NCBI GenBank assembly: GCA_914767715.1
Contig: OU612073.1
Span: forward strand, 9,612,001 to 9,676,000
Source of the DNA: Membranipora membranacea
Lineage: Eukaryota; Bryozoa; Gymnolaemata; Cheilostomatida; Membraniporidae
Reading direction: 5' to 3'
Length of the DNA stretch: 64,000 nucleotides
Below are positions 37,901 through 48,200 of this stretch, piece by piece; position 1 is the first letter of the stretch; the number at the start of each line of letters is the position of its first letter. A program made the position numbers and the translations under genes. The notes below the pieces were generated by a model that was given only the letters and a program-made list of their open reading frames with translations, did no database searches and had not been told where the DNA came from.

Positions 37901-40900
37901 TATCACAGAGTGGTTGCTCTTTTCCAGCACATAGCAGGACGGCTGTCAGCAATGAGTCCGGTATAGGCAATATAAATTTAAATTAATTTTAAGACTCACT
38001 CACTCAAACATCTATTTGTTTTCTTTTCAAAACTGACCGCAAAATGGAGCACATTATTGCTCCATCAGTTTCTCCACAATATTAAATTGCTATGTTTGCT
38101 GTTATTTGATAGCCTAAATCACTCAACAAACTCAGCAGACTGTTTGTTTCTTACAATAAGCTGTATTCTGCCTTAAAATCTTAAGCGGCTCAGGTGCATC
38201 GACTCCTCATTGGATATGGTATAACAAAATGACTGAATGAATTTGAATTTTGCTTGACACCAGAATAATCTAAATACAGGAATCTCATTGGTTACTTAGC
38301 TGCTATCATCAGAAAGGTGGACATCTGCTGAATTGGCTAAATCACAAGGGTGCTAAACCGCTGAAAATGTAAGGTGAACATAATCAGCTTGAGGCTCGTG
38401 GGATCATCCCGTGGTAGCTACGTGTTTTACTGGTGGCAAATCTTAAAGACAAAAGGGAACGCTTTCCTATCAGTCTACCATATGGCTTCTGGTGTTGAGG
38501 TACACTGTAGCAACAGAGTTACCGGCAAATTTTGCCCATGGGTAATGTGTTCATGAACCTTTGATATGACAGGTACTTTCCAGCGTCAGCATGGGGTTAT
38601 ACTCAATATCTAACCGTTTTATTTTAATTATATTCACCTAACCTCATAACATGAGTTGTAAGGGTATCTTGGGGGGTCATCTTCTGATATCACTTATACT
38701 GATAGTTTCCCTCCTCAACACAGGTTATGGTGTTAATGGGAATTTTTCGTTGACACCTGCTTTGATGCTGACTCATTTTATTCTAAACACAGTCTGACAG
38801 ATTGAAAGGTGAGAAGACTGAGGCCTTGAATCTTAGTCTCCTGCTTGTAAGTTCAAAAACAGGGTAAGCTACAGGATGAAGCAAATGATGTGTGCTTAGC
38901 GAGCAAAACACTGGATCTAACAGGAAAGACAGCAGAAATAATACATAACTTTCAACAGGTTGTAGCAAGTTAATTTCAATTGGTTAAACTGTATGGAGCT
39001 GTGTATGACTACTGGCTGTGATGATTGTACAAACATATAGGTGACAGGCTGAAATTGATGTAATTTTACCGTTTTACTAAACTGTAATAAGGAGCATACT
39101 TTTGAATAAGAAAAAGTGAAATAAAATCTAATTAACTCTGCCCCCATGTCGGGCTCATGGTAGTAGGATAAGAAGTCAGGTATGATGACAAGCATAGGAA
39201 AGTTCTGTCATCCTACCATTGGCTAAAGAAAGTCCTAATCAACCAATGTGACAATAAATACCACACTCCTCTAACAAATCTATGAATTTTTTCATTGTTA
39301 AAATATTTCATAACTACAGCAGAACTAGCTGCCAGACTATATTTGGCTTTGGTCTTTCTGTACACTACTGAAAGACTAAAGCAATATATAGTCTGGCGGC
39401 TAGTTTTGCTGAAGTTATGAAATATTTTTACATTGAAAGAGGTCATAGCATTTCTGGGTAAAACTTATGAATAATATTAGAACTTTTCCCCTTTCTTATC
39501 TATGAGGTGTTGATACATGTACTGTACAAACTCAATAAGCTACCACTTCAATATATTTTTAATTGCTGATTTTTTCCCACATGAATTAAAAATAAATATA
39601 TTGCATTGTCAGAGTAATTAACTTCATTCAGGTGAGGAAGTCAGCTTTTCCAGTTCTCTAAAGTAGATATAAGTGGTAGCTTATTGTGATTCGACAGTAC
39701 ATACATTAACACCTCAAAGATGACAGGGGGAAATTTCTAACGCTATACATAATTTTTACCCAGAAGTGCTATGAAATTTTCGGTGTCAAAATATTACAAA
39801 GCTACTGCAGAACTAGCTGCCAGACTGTGATTGAAATAAACATGTTATTACCATTACAAAACCATACAAGAATCCTGGTAGGAACCGGCACTGCCTGCAG
39901 ATCATCTCAGAAAACCCTGTATCTCTGCAGTGTAGCAACAGTCCCACACAAAAGGCCAAATTCATTTACATTCTATCTTTGAGGCTTACTAGTTCAGACT
40001 TTGGGTAGGTTCAATTAACGGTAAGGATAAATCCAAACTCATCAGTGTAAAATTGTTCACCTGGAATCGGTCAGTGCATATGCATATATATTATTGCTTT
40101 GGTCTTCGGTAGTCTTTGAGTTTCAAATTTTTTTCATTCAACCATGAGTAAAATTCATCACCCGCTAAGCAAGGTATGACACAATAGTTAATTCCTTGTA
40201 ATTTAGGTAGGAGAAGGAGGTAGCTCAGTTTGTGAGAGCGCCTGCCCTGTATCGCGCAAGCGTTGGAGGTCTCGGGTTCGAATCCCGCTGCAGTCTACTG
40301 ACTACTGGCTTCAATTGACGCCCCAGGTGTGCTCCGACCTGCCTGCGAACTGAGAGCATCTTGCCGCCAAATATGTCGGCCGCGCCCTTAAGAGACAAAC
40401 TTGCGATTTTAACCCATAACCCATTTAAGTTTACTCTTTTCACTGCTAAGCAGACTCATGAATTTACCCAACTTTGGCCAGGATATGCGTAGCTGATATA
40501 CTCCTACACCTACCAATTCAAATTGAGGAGTAGAATATAGACTAGCATTGCCGACTATTTGGAAACTGAGTGGAGTGTGAAATTAAAAGCCCACCTATTT
40601 TAAACTTACCCTGGATTCTTGGTTAAGAAGTTCGCCAGGAGTTCCGTTGACATCTACTATCGTCAAACTGTGTATTTCTAGCATCTCATCTGTGAGCAGA
40701 CTTCCTTTCATAAAGGCCTCACACATCTGCGTAAGTTCGACTGCTGTACAGCGACAGAGGACAGAAAATTTATCACCGGCAAGCCAAGCTACTGGACTGC
40801 ACACATTGAGAAGCTGTCAGTGGAAAAAAAGCCGTTTATTAGAAACAACTTTTTACATATATGCTCACAAATACAAAAACACCAAATTGATTTATTGCAC

Positions 40901-42283
40901 GGTTTGCTCTTGATGGAATTAGTTCAGGTTCAATGTCTGCAGGGAGGAACCAATACCAAGAGGTAAATGACAACTTCATCATCAGGTATCAGGTGATTTA
41001 GAAATTAGCACCTTGAATGATTAATTAATGCATTTTAGCTTCATCTCGACGATGACCTACTACTCTCGTCTATATCGTCTATTATTATGGAGCACACTGA
41101 TATCCAAGTAACCATAACTCAATTCACAAATAAGCATTACTGCTCATTTGTAAACGAACCCTATATCGGAGATGAGTTAGTTTATTTTACAACTGGTTAC
41201 ATTTTAAAAGCTTAAGATATTCGGATAAAGAGTGACCACCAGTAGGTAGCCTGTTCCCAATGCTGTATTGAATTATCAGAGCAAATCTGTATTTAACTCC
41301 TCGAATCTCGAGCCCTGCAGTTCCTGTAATCAGGGTAACATAGGCATGTTATGTTGTGGCATATTTAGGCTGTTTGATCTATATTGGCTGAGGTGAATTA
41401 AATGGATTGAGTAAAGGCATTTAGGTTATTTACAAAACAAAAGGCGGATCGGAGCCCAATAGTAGAGTAAGAGAGTATCATATACATGCTTGCTAAGGGT
41501 AGTAATACAGAACCAAGATAAGATGATTATTCAATAAATGATTTGTCAAAAATTAAAAACAAACAATACAATTTTAGATACAGCCTACCTCAACCCTTTC
41601 CTCACTTGGAATGCTTAGTATTGAGTCTAAAAATTCCGTCTCATTTTCAGGTTTCTGTGATCGTATGAGTACATGTAGGATGTTAGATGCGACAACTTTG
41701 GGCTGACTTCGGAGATATGATGTCCAGTTTGTTAAACATATTGATACCCTTTCTTGAGTTATGGCATGAGCAGTATGTGTCTCATAAAGAATCTTAAAAT
41801 GCAAAATAGAGGTTGGTTATGAACAGGCAGTCTTAGGCCCATCACACCGGATATCGGAGGATGGGCAGCAAGATATATGTTGCTTTACTTTTGAGGCTGC
41901 TATAACTGCAGTCTGTTAGTAGGCAACTCTACCTAACTGAGCCACCGCCTACTTCTAATGTTGACAAGGCTGTTATCAAAACAAGAATAAAACCATTACT
42001 GTTGGGAAAATTTAGATCTAGGCCTAACAAATATGTGATGATACTCCTATAACTTTCACCAAGTGACATATCATGTTAACAAAAAAATTGAGGACGTATT
42101 TATCCTTTGCTAACTTACAGATTCGGTTAGAGTAGAAGAACCGCCGTGCTTTTTGAGCCTCAAAGTAAGGCTAAGATCTTTTTCATAAAAGTAAGTGCTA
42201 ATGTTGACATTGGATCTGTAGTGATATCCTCCTCCAAGCATGCGCTGACGCAGTGCTATCACCAAGTTGGGGATGGTAAACAT
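10744..42283 (-). CDS. HLCS: Holocarboxylase synthetase (biotin-protein ligase), main gene
   Basis: HLCS activates biotin to biotinyl-5'-AMP and transfers it to the lysine of acetyl-CoA, propionyl-CoA, methylcrotonyl-CoA and pyruvate carboxylases. Exons on the - strand in transcript order: 42283-42119 (putative start), 41792-41589, 40813-40610, 36797-36614, 36139-36096, one unresolved exon, 34916-34697, 34155-34027, 33240-33102, 22489-22308, 20102-19956, 19451-19295, then the proximal cassette 16915-16755, 15825-15699, 11738-11589 and 10973-10744. All junctions except the unresolved one agree in phase. The listed exons give about 2.44 kb of coding sequence (about 814 residues), longer than human HLCS (726), with the excess at the N-terminus. 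Exons from 34.9 kb onward match remembered human HLCS in order: KSPNMLIYTG, SGGRVL, the GRGDNAW loop, VKWPND, KIGGV, GIGVNV and QPDGNSFD. The five N-terminal exons are assigned by phase chain and position, not by clear similarity. Confidence 0.88.
13064..13384. repeat. 320-bp segment present only in duplication unit 2
   Basis: Unit 1 runs straight from GAGAGTGAAT to ATTCCATAGCC at about 4430, whereas unit 2 carries about 320 bp between the same words. The start of this segment, with the bases just before it (TTGCATGTATATGTCTGATC), resembles 35865-36050, which includes the later words ATTGACTCTAAC and CAGAGAT. The segment is therefore the body of a dispersed repeat whose left end survives in both units. 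Deletion from unit 1 is the simpler reading. Confidence 0.5.
13651..13699. repeat. (ATT)n microsatellite
   Basis: About 16 ATT/TTA trinucleotides run with one interruption (TATC). The equivalent site in unit 1 (about 4695-4708) has only three to four units, so the run expanded or contracted after duplication. Confidence 0.9.
13844..14364. other. 520-bp insertion/deletion difference in duplication unit 2
   Basis: In unit 1, TTTATTGTCATT joins CTAAATTTTAGGG within a few bases (about 4870). In unit 2 about 520 bp intervene. The segment contains open frames of up to 101 codons on both strands, but none is recognisable, and the segment lies in an HLCS intron. No terminal inverted repeat or clear target duplication is visible. 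Confidence 0.5.
19295..22489 (-). CDS. HLCS: HLCS exons leading into the catalytic domain
   Basis: 22489-22308 (182 bp) encodes ALSEDGGLCISTQVHCE and QRQTLIIKLLEKLQVDTV, matching human GGEAVLCQVHLE and the YEVLREILTTLGL helix. 20102-19956 (147 bp, 49 codons) encodes THRQTFVEKVRRC, CIPSVADFDIS and LVNIGFDSQ. 19451-19295 (157 bp) encodes VYSENLRSNVIGNTLL, IEPFLFNAPPDCGLVAIANR and ends in the first half of the biotinyl-AMP loop, QIAGVG. It splices in phase 1 to the GRGDNAW exon. Relative to human HLCS about 25 residues are missing between the first and second of these exons, so a small extra exon in 20.1-22.3 kb, or a true shortening, is possible. Confidence 0.88.
20239..20576. repeat. Palindromic MITE-like element, about 340 bp (family 3)
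   Basis: Terminal inverted repeats read GACTACCCAAAGACCAAAGC at the left and the reverse complement at the right end. A second pair of arms lies near the centre: CTCATTCTCTGCATTACGATG at about 20337 against its complement at about 20411, flanked by GGAAGGCACTTTTCCACC-type arms. Only about 30 bp separate the inner arms, so the RNA or single strand would fold into a long hairpin. Related fragments are at about 23255-23430 and 32950-33035. Confidence 0.7.
20577..22307. other. HLCS intron, no recognised gene
   Basis: AT-rich intronic sequence. A small hairpin at about 20910-20980 reads GGGGTTTGATTGCTA...TAGCAATAAAACCCC. A possible HLCS mini-exon could hide here, because about 25 residues seem short between the flanking exons. 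I could not place one. Confidence 0.4.
28850..29375. repeat. Long palindromic MITE-like element (family 1), copy 1
   Basis: This element of about 525 bp has terminal inverted repeats of roughly 200 bp. The left end reads CTTCAGAAGGACCACAGCAA, ATAGTCTGGCAGCTAGTTCTG and AATTTTCACAC-type words. The right end gives the reverse complements CAAAACTAGCTGCC, ATTGCTGTGGTCCTTCCGTAG. Inner arms around GTCCTCCCTTCTCAT and ATGAGAAGGGAGGAC also pair. No transposase frame is present, so it is non-autonomous. Confidence 0.75.
30646..31166. repeat. Long palindromic MITE-like element (family 1), copy 2
   Basis: Same element as 28850-29375, with closely matching arms. It interrupts one unit of the repeat array: array sequence ending ATACGTCGTTACC precedes it, and the continuing words CATTACTAAATTTTGGAC resume shortly after it at about 31191. 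This shows the MITE inserted after the array had formed. Confidence 0.75.
32300..33101. other. HLCS intron end, low-complexity and internally deleted family-3 repeat
   Basis: (TA)n near 32370-32400, a C run at about 32560, and an internally deleted family-3 element at 32950-33035 (CCAAAGACCAAAGC, TACCATGCAAATCT, ACTGCCTGACTAC). The open frames on both strands at 32450-32730 are not recognisable. Confidence 0.45.
33102..34916 (-). CDS. HLCS: HLCS central exon block (three exons)
   Basis: 34916-34697 encodes the domain beginning TKSPNMLIYTGKRF and containing DNYTIYHL and PWQQNCKLLVIA, the counterpart of human PNILLYVG...SYILYHL...DNCLLLVIA. 34155-34027 continues LYDGVDSRFLEYFSSGGRVL, the counterpart of the human YLSQGGKVLGL stretch. 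33240-33102 (46 codons plus one base) encodes VVKMIYEDISVNL and RLPTVTLKPLARN, aligning with human TVQNLVFSKAD through VRLSPGRL. Junctions are phase 0, phase 0 and phase 1, and the last joins 22489-22308. This region resembles the glutamine-amidotransferase-like N-terminal fold of eukaryotic ligases, which in human HLCS influences substrate recognition (family knowledge). Confidence 0.88.
35232..35480. repeat. 240-bp segment repeated at 39829-40075
   Basis: Starts GATTGAAATAGACATATT and runs through ACCATACAAGAATCC and GCAGATCATCTCAGA. The same series begins at 39829. Both copies are on the + strand and flank part of the HLCS N-terminal region. A 90-codon open frame here is not preserved in the other copy. 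Confidence 0.65.
35865..36050. repeat. Dispersed repeat copy related to 13015-13200
   Basis: The words ATTGCATGTATAT, CTGATCGATAGAGA, ATTTTACTAAT and ATTGACTCTAAC occur in the same order as in 13015-13180. The segment lies within an HLCS intron. No coding sense is apparent. Confidence 0.5.
36096..42283 (-). CDS. HLCS: HLCS N-terminal exon block (five exons, tentative)
   Basis: Five exons with clean sites are joined by phase. 42283-42119 starts MFTIPNLVIALRQRML after an upstream in-frame stop and ends at a GTAAGT donor (55 codons). 41792-41589 is 68 codons. 40813-40610 is 68 codons, opening LLNVCSPVAWLAGD behind a long pyrimidine tract and ending at GTAAGT. 36797-36614 is 61 codons plus one base: an acidic, Ser-rich linker containing LLDESQDEGDVFS, donor GTATGT. 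36139-36096 is 44 bp, donor GTAAGG. Junction phases are 0/0, 0/0, 0/0, 1/1. This block would be the variable N-terminal extension seen in animal HLCS. The alternative is a separate upstream gene; the shared strand, contiguous position and open phase chain favour HLCS. Start codon choice is uncertain. Confidence 0.6.
36294..36510. repeat. Family-1 MITE-like fragment
   Basis: Begins AAAGACTACTGAAAGACTAA and continues with ATAGTCTGGCAGCTGGTTCTG, the left arm of family 1, then degenerates towards 36510. It lies in the HLCS intron between exons 36614 and 36139. Confidence 0.6.
39286..39827. repeat. Two abutting family-1 MITE-like copies
   Basis: A right-hand arm at 39286-39360 (GCAGAACTAGCTGCCAGAC, TTTGGTCTTTCTGTA) is followed immediately by a full-length, diverged copy at 39359-39827 that starts ACTACTGAAAGACTAAAGC and ends AACTAGCTGCCAGACTG. 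The two arms at the junction form a short palindrome. HLCS intronic position. Confidence 0.65.
40205..40440 (+). repeat. tRNA-derived SINE-like element
   Basis: Polymerase III promoter-like boxes are readable: an A-box region GGTAGCTCAGTTTGTGAGAG with a paired D-stem (GCTC/GAGC), and a B-box GGTTCGAATCC within a CGGG/CCCG stem. Acceptor and anticodon stems do not pair, so it is not a functional tRNA gene. About 150 bp of non-tRNA body follows, containing GCCGCCAAATATGTCGGC. Related promoter-like fragments occur at 53440-53530 and, on the other strand, 41895-41960. Confidence 0.55.
41895..41960 (-). repeat. tRNA-like A-box fragment
   Basis: The - strand reads GGCGGTGGCTCAGTTAGGTAG followed by AGTTGCCTACTAAC, resembling the 5' half of a tRNA or tRNA-derived SINE. 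No B-box follows within 60 bases. It is a fragment at most. It lies in the HLCS intron between exons 42119 and 41792. Confidence 0.35.
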
Positions 42284-45218
42284 CTCTTACACAATGAAGA
42301 TGATGATGATCTCACATTGTCTCGAGGGAGCACAAGACTGCAAATGAGAACAAACAGAATTATCGAAAAACGGTAACTATGAAAAATCTAACATTGAAGT
42401 AAGTCACAATCAAGTATCGTTACCTACGTCTGCAGACCTAAGTGACAGCATTGAACTAGTTCATTGGTGACAGTGTAGGCCTACTATGTACATATTTTGT
42501 GATATATACCCACAGATCTTTACTTGTTGAGCAACATGCATAGAGAATATCTTAGATCGGTAGGGACATGAACATTGAGATGAATGGTGTTTTCTAAGTT
42601 TCGCTAACACATTGTGTCTATGATTATTGATTGACTCATAGTCATATTGGCCACTCATTTTGTTGTTTTGGTGTGGACATACAGGTTGGCAAAACAGATT
42701 AGAGCTAGATTGCATGGGGTGGAGATATCTTTAGTCATGCAGATATTCCTATAAGTCACTGTCTGTAATGCAGTCCCCAAAATTGGGTCCTTGATTCATT
42801 GGTGAGAAAGTTGACTTCATTCAGGTTCACTTCATAGACCCTTGAGGCAGGCTACTGTCACTCATTTTCTCTCTCCTAACTCAGCCAAGTAAGGTTATAA
42901 TGACCCAGCCAATAGTGGCCGACAACTTGGCTCAGTTATTCAGCATGTAAATAGTCCTCTCTTACCTTAGACAAGGACTCTTTGCACTTCTAGACAAGTT
43001 TTGTTGATAAATGTGAGTTTGTTTTTTTCTTTCCAAAGTAGATAGCCTATGTTTTTACTTTCTTATAAAGCTGAGGTAGGGACGGTATGGGCAACCCCTT
43101 TCTGAAAAGATCTGCTCTCTGCTGTGGAGGTAATATAATTCAAACAATCATACAAGCTGTAGTTGTCTTTTCTCTGAACATGTGTAGATAACTTTGATTT
43201 AGGTAGCATGCCTTGTAACTCAACCTTTGAAGAGTTGTTGCAGTGAGTCCAAGAGTTAACTGGTAAGTGGCACTCAGTGAGTGAGCAAAAACTGCTAGTG
43301 ATCTCGTTCCCAACCCACTCCCTTATTCATAAAACTATATACATGAGTGAACGATTTGGAAACCGAATTTTCTAATTCAAAGACCGAGAGAGCAATCATC
43401 TTGAGCGATGTGAGAGTGATAGTAGGCTTTAAAAACACTGCACACTCTAACTAAGAAACCCCCCACCCCCCTAAGTAATTTCAGTGAATTCAATAAATTT
43501 GACTGGGTTATTCATCAAATGAAAGCGCCTCCAATTACTGTATGTTCGAAATTGCTGACAATTTAATTACCTGCTTCATAATATTATTGCTCCATGCCCT
43601 GCTCTGATACTTTACAATATCGATGATGTTACTGTTTCTTTAATAAACCTCGAAAGGTTCCAAGTATATTTTACTCTGCATAATCAATACAATAAACCCG
43701 TTATATATTTGAGTTTTTGTCAGTGGCAGACTCTTATATAGAGTAGCATTTAGATCAATTTTGATCCAGTTTGTTGGCATTTGAGTTGCTCCCTCTCCAA
43801 TGATCAGTCTTATAAATGGGAGTGGGGTAAGGGGGGGGGGCAACACTAAATGCAGGCGAATTGGATCAAACCTGTCTATCTAGCATTTGCATATACAGGC
43901 TGAATTATGAACATCATAGTGTGGTTAGTCAAATTGGGTCGGATCAGCAAAAACTGCACTCCACTGCCAAGATGTCATGTGACACGTAATGTGAATACGT
44001 AAAAAGAATTTTTACAACGAAAAATCGGATTAGTTGACAAAAAAAATAAAAGTGGTTTCATAGTTATGCAATCAACAATAAGCAATGTCTGTGAAATCTT
44101 TTGTCAATCATCTCCAAGTTATTCTAACTCCGGGATGTATGATAATTGAGACTGGAAACTCATCACTCTCAGGGTTTACTGAAATTGATACTTTTGGTAG
44201 TACAGGTTTAAACACTAAATTGTTAAACCCGTGTGTTTATTTTATGTGCTATACAGTGGTTGTATTAAGCTGAAGGGGAAGCAATATTGTATACAAGATT
44301 CAAAAGTCAACAAAGTTGCACAGCTGTATCCGCAGAGCAATCAGTATAGAATAATAGGGTGACACTTTCTTTTTTCTCATTGCAAAAAGGAAAATGATTG
44401 GTTTTTCCTTGTATTTTTTATGGCAGTATCTACCAGTGTGCATTTGTACTGTATCACACATTTGTGCAAATATATTGAAATAACCTGCAGACCCTTTTCT
44501 TATCAGTCAGTTGTACTTTTATATGGGTTACCACAACACTCACATCGGTTTTTTATCTACCATAATAAGCCTGAGGAAAAATAGTACAAACAAAGTTAAG
44601 TTGAGAATAACATCACAAAGTCTTATCGCACTCGAAGCACAGTCACAAGCTCAGCTGTGTGTCCATACAACTCCGCACTAAACGACTCATATCAGGTAGC
44701 CATTTGTGCACGCTAAATTTGTTTTTGTCTGTCTTATTACAGCTTATCATCAGATAATTGGCAGTGTGCCACATTACATAAGAAGGAGTTGATCAAGGGC
44801 TATAAAAATTTACCCGAATATTATCAATTCAGGAAATAGTGAATATTTTTTGATACATGAAAAAACTGTTACTGCTTATCCACTGCCTAGCTTGAAATAC
44901 ATCGATAAGTTTCAAACTTTTGTTGTGGACAGTACAACATACTCTATTGGTAAGTTTTAAAACTGAACTGAAACCTGGTATCCCAGAATGCATTAGTACT
45001 ATAGATGTTCCTTTCTCACTACTAAATAAGTAAGCTTTAGAGTTGTGCTCCGAATACCATTGCCATTAAATAGAACGTGTCTAGGTATCACCCTTGTAGA
45101 ACAAGACATAAGACTAGCTTAGGTCATCCAACTCGTAGACCTATCTATACTAAACCTGGACAGGGCTGATCTTCATTTGTGTAATTTATCAATAATAACC
45201 TATATGTGTTTTAGAGCG
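42284..45218. other. Divergent intergenic region between HLCS and P450 A
   Basis: About 2.9 kb between the putative HLCS start (-) and the P450 A start (+). A - strand open frame at 42461-42715 ends at a plausible CAACAA/GTAAAG donor and could be a 5' untranslated or first exon of HLCS, but its phase does not continue into 42283-42119. A palindromic short element is at 43745-43885. A run of C at about 43458 and a G run at about 43831 are low complexity. Promoters for both genes should lie here; I cannot place them. Confidence 0.4.
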
Positions 45219-48200
45219 ATGGATACTCTGCAATCATGCACTGAGAACGTTATCACTGTGACTCTACTGGTCACTTTACTTACCGTTCTTATGTCCTACC
45301 CACTCCTTGGTGAGGGATTAGGAAGGAAAACTCATCCACCAGGACCGCTGGCGCTCCCATTGATCGGCAATCTGCATCAGATATTCCTTGCCGGATCTTT
45401 GCCAAAATTTTGTCAAAAGTACAGCAAAATTTATGGAAATGTAAGAACAAAGTATTCGTTTAACATGCATGTCAATAATATATTGAGGTAACTGTGATTA
45501 TATCATCAATCACAGTTTATTTAATTCCTAATTCCTCAAAGCACCTGGAACACCAATAGGCAATCATGTAATAGAAAACTCTTATACAGGAAATTGACAT
45601 CCTAAATCTGCATGGCTTCAAGTTTATGTTTTAAAGTTTTCATATTATAAGGAACACACATTTTAGAACCACTGTTGGATAATATATTTCATGTGTTTAT
45701 CCTCTTTTTCAAGATCTTTACGGTAGAGACAGGCGGCAATAAACGGGTCGTTGTATCAGGCTATGAGATTTTCCGAGAACTGTTCATAAAGCACTCTGCC
45801 GTCACAAGTACGAGAAACATTCAAAGTCGTGATAAGGCATTTCAAGAACGCTTCAAAACTGCGCCAGGTGTGTACCAGATGTTTACAATAAGATTAGCTT
45901 GAATCAATACTGATGTTATCGTGCTTTGTATGCTGTAGGCCTACATTTTTAACGTGTAAAAAAAATTATCGGAAATGTCTGATTAATTCTTAAACTCATC
46001 TTTTTGCATCAAAAGTATGAATGATAATAATTTTTTTGTTGGTTATAAAAAATTTGCAAGGTTAAGTCAGTGGGTGCTTCAGGGGCGAGCCGCAATATCT
46101 GCGCGAAATTGATTTTAGTTTTTAGGCAGGCTTTGATATACTATTGTGTTTAATTAAAATATTGGTTGTCATTCATGAAAGTACATTTTTCAGGTCTGCT
46201 CTATGCACAGCATCCCCATTGGAAGATAATGAGAACATTTACACTCAACTCCCTAAGAGGCGACGGGATGGGTCGAGCGGTCCTTGAGCCCCAAATACTT
46301 GAAGAGATCAAAAGCTACTTAGACTATTTTATCAAACCAAATGAAAATAAACCTCTCGATATGACTTCAAGCCTACCAATGGCAAGCTGTAATATAGTGT
46401 CACAGCTTATATTCGGCCATAGATTTGATTTTGATGACTCTACTTTCGCCAGAAGTGTTGATGGTATCAACAATTATACCAGACTAATAACAAGAAGCGC
46501 CCTTGCAGAGAGTGTTCTTTTTGGAAAGCATATTTTTAAATCACAGCTTGAGGGCTACCAGCTCCAACAAGCAGATGTTGAGAGGGGAATCAGCCAGTTC
46601 ATTGATGAGCAAAAGAAGACAATGGATCCTGAGGAACCCAGATGTCTGCTCGATCAAATACTAATTCACGCACATACTTCAGCTGGTCTGACAGATTCAT
46701 ATTTTGGAGGTAACAAATCTTACTTTCATTTATATTTGACAATGATCTCAAACCAATTTTTTGAAACTGGAAACTAGGCCAAATAATAAGTAAGAATCCC
46801 TTTTCAAACGTAGCAGTTAGCGAATGAAATGAATAATGAGTTGGAATGTAAATCTGAGCAAGAGCCAACTCTTGTTCACTATTCATATTTCCTCATGGTA
46901 TTTCTGCAATAAATCAGTTCCGGTAGGTGTTTGACCAAGATGTGTTCCATTGCAGGTTTTCCCGTCTAAAATAGGTAAAAAATTTTGTTGGTGTTTTACG
47001 GCCAGAGCAAAAACCAAGCTCTTTTTACAGCTTTGTACAGGTCTGCAACCTACAAATTTCAAGACAGGAGAACACAACTTGAATTTTGAGTACAACACGG
47101 AGCAAAATGTTTTTTTCCATCAACTGACCAATGGGAAGTTTAAAAAAACATCTTTAACGGGAATCAGAGGTTTTGGAACACCTTTTCTTCAACTGAGCAA
47201 AAATGGGCAGCCACAGTGTGAAAAACACATTTACTGATGATATCCATAAAAATATATTCCATCGAATAGGTATCTGAGTATCTTTTATGTCATAATATGC
47301 CACGAAAATATATTGCCATTTGGCATGGTGTTTACATTTAATGTATTACAGATGAAAACACAAGAGCAGTCATCAAGCACTTGTATGTGGCTGGTACAGA
47401 GACTGTCGCCACAACTTTAAGGTTCTGCCTCCTGTTTATGTGCAAACATCCGGATATCCAAGAGCAAGTTCACCAAGAGATTGATGAGCATGTTGGTAAG
47501 TAATGGTAAATTGATTTAATTTGACTTCATTGATATGATGTGATGTCCATACCAAAACCAAAGAGCTGTGAGATCAACATAAGATTAAAAACCAATATCT
47601 AAAAAGTGAACGCATGGTGCGTTGGTGCTATATATATATATATATGTTTTGATCGTAACTAAGTATAGATAAGTATATATAGATAGAGTATGATTTATCT
47701 CTTCAAGTTTCTACATTCAGCAGAAAATTCCTAGCTTCTTTTTTTGACAGGTAAAAGAGACGTAACCTTCAAAGACAGATTATCTCTGCAGCTCACAGAT
47801 GCTGTCATCATGGAGACGCTCAGAACTGCTAATATTTCTCCTCTGGGTGTGTCTCGTAGACTTGACGAGCAGCTTGTGGTTGATGGAATGGTATAAATTT
47901 TACAGTTATTTACTATAATCGTTTTTATTTGTAGTCTTTTAGTAAGACCAGACAGACAGAAGTTACACCCAAATAAATCCTTCGTGATTGTTTAAATATT
48001 TTAAATATTTTGTAAGCACTGGTTAGCGTTTATCCATATCACGGGATGTTCAGGTTGATCTAACATGTTATATTGGCCTGTTCTACTAGAGAATTGCATT
48101 GTGGGATAATCATCCTTTTATTGTCTTTTTTTGGAACAGCTTATTCCTGCTGGAACAGACCTGATCATGAATATGGCGTCTGTGCTTCATGATGAGACAG

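Larger units (their letters stand above)
36800..40609. other. HLCS intron between exons 40610 and 36797
   Basis: About 3.8 kb without a supported exon. It contains the family-1 MITE pair at 39286-39827, the 240-bp repeat copy at 39829-40075 and the SINE-like element at 40205-40440. A 123-codon - strand open frame (37275-36904) is the longest in the area, but has no recognisable similarity and no good flanking splice pair. Confidence 0.5.

Noticed and set aside
40212-40290. Possible functional tRNA gene
   Set aside because: The D and T arms can pair, but the acceptor and anticodon stems do not. Better explained as a SINE promoter.
42461-42715. 84-codon - strand frame as an HLCS first coding exon
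   Set aside because: The donor looks reasonable, but no acceptor near 42.3 kb continues it in phase without a stop. It may be 5' UTR or chance.
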